NCBI GenBank assembly: GCA_948144175.1
Contig: CANXME010002275.1
Location: 6,015,001 to 6,079,000 of the forward strand
DNA: 64,000 nucleotides
From: Closterium sp. NIES-65
Lineage: Eukaryota; Streptophyta; Zygnematophyceae; Desmidiales; Closteriaceae
Direction: 5' to 3'
Numbering within the stretch: position 1 is the first letter of the stretch; each line of letters starts with the position of its first letter. The position numbers and the translations under genes are program-made. The notes beneath the pieces were generated by a model that ran no database searches, was not told where the DNA came from, and saw only the letters and a program-made list of their open reading frames with translations. Below are positions 61,201 through 64,000 of the stretch, piece by piece.

Positions 61201-63948
61201 TCGGCAGCGGTGCGGGCGGCAGCAGAGGCGGTGGCGGTGTTCAAAGAGAGGGCGGTGGCTGCTGCCTGGGCGGAGAAGCAGGGGGGTGCGGGGGCGAACG
61301 GGGCGCTTGGGGGATATGGGGGGCATGGGGGGTATGGCGTGCATGGCGGAAATGGGGGGTATGGAGGGTATGGTGCAGGTGCGACGTGGCAGGAGGCCAC
61401 TGGCGCAGGGTCCCCGTTTGCGGAGTCCCCCTGGGCGCCTGAGCCTCCTCTCCCCCTGACGTCCGTGGCTAGTGTGGCGCGGGGCAGGGGGAGGGGCAGG
61501 GGGAGGGGACGGGGGAGGGGGAGGGGCCGGGGGAGGGGCAGCAGGGGCGGGGGGCGTGGCAGGAGCTACTACTACGGCGCGTATGATATGGAGGAAGAGG
61601 AGGAGGAGCCGGAGGAGGACGACGAGGGGGACGAGTTTGTGGCGTATGGAGGGGTGGAGGAAGTGGGCGGGTATGGGGAGATGGGGGGGAGTGTGCTGGG
61701 CAAGAGGGGGAGGGGGAGGGCGAGTGAGGGGCAGGAGTTAGAACACACAATGCGGCGCGCTGTGGGGTTCCTGGAGGGTAGGGGGGGAGAGGAGGAGGAA
61801 GAGGAGGAGGTAGTGGTGGTGGAGGATGAAGAGGAGGGGGAGGAAGAGGAGGAGGAGGAGAAGAGGGTGTGGGGGTTGAAGCTGCCACACAGGTTCCATG
61901 TGGGCACTCCTGTGGAGGTAAGCAGCAGTCATTGGGAGGGAGGGGCCTTGTATGGCGATTTCAGGGCAATGCACGCTGGGGTGAGTGGCGGTTCCTGCAA
62001 GAGATTCCGTAGCGGACTGAAGCATTGCACGCCCGTGCCACATGGTGCTGTGTGCACCGCCTTCCCACTCCCCCGCGACTCTGGTTCGCTGTTCTCTCCC
62101 CCGCGACTCTGGTTCGCTGTTCTCTCATCCGCCTGCCTGCACACGCATCCATGACCTTCTCTCCTTCTCTCTTTGCCTCCTTGTCTCTGTGCCTCCTTGT
62201 CTCCCCGCCGCCGCTCTGTGTCTGCTGCTGCCCATGGTGAGCACAGGTGGCGTCGAACGAGGAGGGGTTGAGGGGCAGTTGGTTCACGCACGGGCACGGT
62301 GCTGCACAGATAGCGTCTGTGCGCATATGTGTCCGTGCACCACCTTGCTTCTTCTCTAACCCCCCTGCCTCCTTGCCTCTGCCTCCTTGCCTCTGCCTCC
62401 TGGCCATGGTGAGCACAGGTGGCTTCGAACGAGGAGGGGTTGAGGGGCAGCTGGTTCACGGGCACGGTGCTGCAGCTCGATGCACGGCGGGCGCTCGTCC
62501 GATACGACCAGCTGCTGGACGACGCGGGTGAGCAATGATGGCGCTGCTAGTAAGCTGGCCTTGATTCTTCTGCCAGGATGACTATGCCCTCTGCTCACCC
62601 TGTTCCTCTGTCCGCCCCCATTTCTCCCGTCAGGGTATCTGCTCCTCTCGCACTTCCCCATCTACCTCACATTTTTCTTTCACTCGCCCAGCATCCCTTT
62701 TTCTCGCTTCCCTTACTGCCTACCCTCGCTCATGCCTCGCTCATGCCTCGCTCATCCGCCCCTCATCCCCTACTCCCCAACTTGACAGGCACCTATCACC
62801 TCGAGGAGTGGGTTTCTACTGCCCCCCCTCCCCCCGCCCCCTCCTCCTCCGCCTCCCCCCATCCTCCCCACCTCGTCTCTGGCGTTCCCCCTCCCCCTCC
62901 CCCGCACCTCCCCCCGGGAGGAGAGCCACAGCGCTGCCTGCGCCCTGCCAGGCCCCCCTATGCGGGGGCGGGGGCGGTGGGGCGCAGGGGGGGGGGCAGG
63001 GGGGGCGGGGGGAAGAGGCGCAGGGGAGGGGGAGGGGTGGGGTGGAGCGTGGGCGACCACGTGGATGCTTGGGTGGATGACGGGTGAGTGGGGGGGAGTG
63101 GGGTGTGAGTGGGGGGCGAGTGGGGGTTGAGTGAGGGAGTGAGTGGGAGCTGCAAGCTCAATGCATGCCAGGGTGAGTTGTGGTTTGAGTCGATAAAGAA
63201 CACGATTCTGGCCTGGAATGTGTCCCCGCTGCTGCCCTGCCCCTCCCTCTTGCTGTCACGTGCCGTTCCTCCCGCCTCCCCTCCCTGCCGCTACTTGTCG
63301 CACTGACAGAGTTGTAAAGGTCACCTTCCTCTGCACACTCTCTTCCTCTCACCCCCACGCTTTGCTGTCCCTCGTGGCCTCTCTGTATTCCCCACCTCCC
63401 TCCTCCTCCCTCTAACCTCCACCTCCCTGCTATCATCCCCACACTCATCCCCTGTCCATCCTGTTATCCAATGCTGCATGCTGTGTCCTGCTCTCCCCCC
63501 CCCAACGGCAGGTGGTGGGAGGGGGTGATAACAGCGCTGCCAGACGATCCAGCAGCCAGCATGGCCACTGTCGAGTTCCCAGGTCAGTGCCGCCGCTCTC
63601 CCTTCCGCTCTCTCGCCCACCCAGGACCCATTTCAATTGTCGTTGTGGGCCGTCCGCCACTTGCTGGTGTCCTGATCCCCTCATTTTCCTTGCTCGCCTC
63701 CGTTCCGCCGTTCCCCCTGTTCCTCTCGTTCGCCCCATCTCCCCATTTCCCCCTCAGGCTATGGGGAGATGGCACAGAAGCAGCTGACGTGGCAGCAGCT
63801 GCGGCCATCGATGGTGTTTGATGTGCGCGGAAGGGGGTGGGTGATGGTGCGCGCCCAGGCCGTGGGGGAGGGGGCGCAGGAGGTGGAGGAGGAGGAGGAG
63901 GATGATGAGGTGGAGGAGGTGGTTCCGGCTCCCATGGGGCATGTCAGG
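58276..63948 (+). CDS. G2484-1-like Agenet (plant Tudor) protein, 3' end outside window
   Basis: Likely nuclear chromatin or histone-mark reader. Exons seen: 58276-59855, 60309-61917, 62419-62527, 62789-63083, 63512-63582, 63758-63948 (donor GTGAGT at 63949); 1285 aa so far. Residues 1-500 are Ala/Glu/Gly-rich and acidic. About 515-575 is the segment QIEAHILFYGRIF, ending in WLEIADAWRRRR, which resembles the conserved block of Arabidopsis G2484-1-type Agenet proteins. Next come RGRGRG boxes, an Ala-rich helix (AAAQVMTAAVVARAASAAVR) and an acidic stretch. Two Agenet/Tudor-like modules follow: FHVGTPVEVASNEEGLRGSW with FTGTVLQLD and YHLEEWV; then WSVGDHVDAWVDDGWWEGVI with LTWQQLRP. RGG-type boxes between the conserved blocks suggest RNA or G4 binding. 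Confidence 0.85.
59935..60013 (+). repeat. Copy of Agenet-gene exon 1 3' edge
   Basis: It encodes GNVAVLPMRLDQIEAHILFY followed by GRIL and the same TTGTGAGTGCCG donor. It is an almost intact copy of the last 24 codons of exon 1, 155 bp downstream. Confidence 0.95.
60125..60200 (+). repeat. Copy of Agenet-gene exon 2 5' edge
   Basis: 60155-60192 repeats LVFATVPS then a stop (TAA) and TRLA; the true exon has LVFATVPSQLASP. It is decayed, with a CACAG acceptor-like sequence immediately before it. Confidence 0.85.
62235..62305 (+). repeat. Copy of Agenet-gene exon 3 5' edge
   Basis: ATGGTGAGCACAG acceptor region plus VASNEEGLRGSWFTHGHGAA. It reproduces the exon 3 start (62419) and its upstream intron bases, then diverges. 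CTGTTCTCTCCCCCGCGACT repeats lie just upstream (62082-62130). Confidence 0.92.
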
Positions 63949-64000
63949 GTGAGTGGGTGATGGGTGATGTGCGATGGGTGTGTGCGATGGGTGTGTGCGA

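Overview
The window is nuclear DNA from a streptophyte, most likely a charophyte green alga. The genes are GC-rich and built from many small exons with standard GT-AG introns. The gene set is plant-like: plastid-type LL-diaminopimelate aminotransferase, plant pectin acetylesterase, plant core alpha-1,3-fucosyltransferase, EXO70, a G2484-1-like Agenet protein and a Ty1/copia fragment. A zygnematophyte such as Closterium would fit the long G/C runs and low-complexity tracts, but that is only a guess. No bacterial-type operons, tRNA, rRNA or CRISPR loci were seen.

Layout. 1-6853 is repeat territory: a 31-bp minisatellite of about 116 units (842-4448) that runs straight into a Ty1/copia RT/RNase H fragment (4449-5141), then a pogo-like transposase scrap and a small inverted-repeat element. 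From 6854 there are twelve genes. They are LL-DAP aminotransferase (-), an hnRNP F/H-type triple-RRM protein (+), oligopeptidase B-like protease (-), an unrecognised protein (+), pectin acetylesterase (-), two tandem GnT-II (MGAT2) genes (-), EXO70 (-), alpha-1,3-fucosyltransferase (-), a GT92 glycosyltransferase (+), a GAF-PAS protein (+) and an Agenet/Tudor protein (+, running off the end). I built splice models by hand. In every model the exon phases close into one open reading frame, which is strong internal support.

Function. Both GnT-II copies and the core fucosyltransferase act on the same Golgi N-glycan maturation pathway and lie within 15 kb, interrupted by an exocyst subunit. Pectin acetylesterase and the GT92 enzyme extend the cell-surface and secretory theme. 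DAP aminotransferase makes lysine in the plastid.

The most unusual feature is genome structure. Nearly every multi-exon gene carries one to four diverged partial copies of an exon edge (exon end plus its splice site) in the adjoining intron or 3' flank. At several of these duplication junctions sits a short palindrome of the family TTTTGAG-NCGN-CTCAAAA, or a looser TTTTGA...TCAAAA version of it. Two genes also have in-frame repeats (21 and 24 bp) that multiply the 5' splice site itself. I have not seen this combination described.
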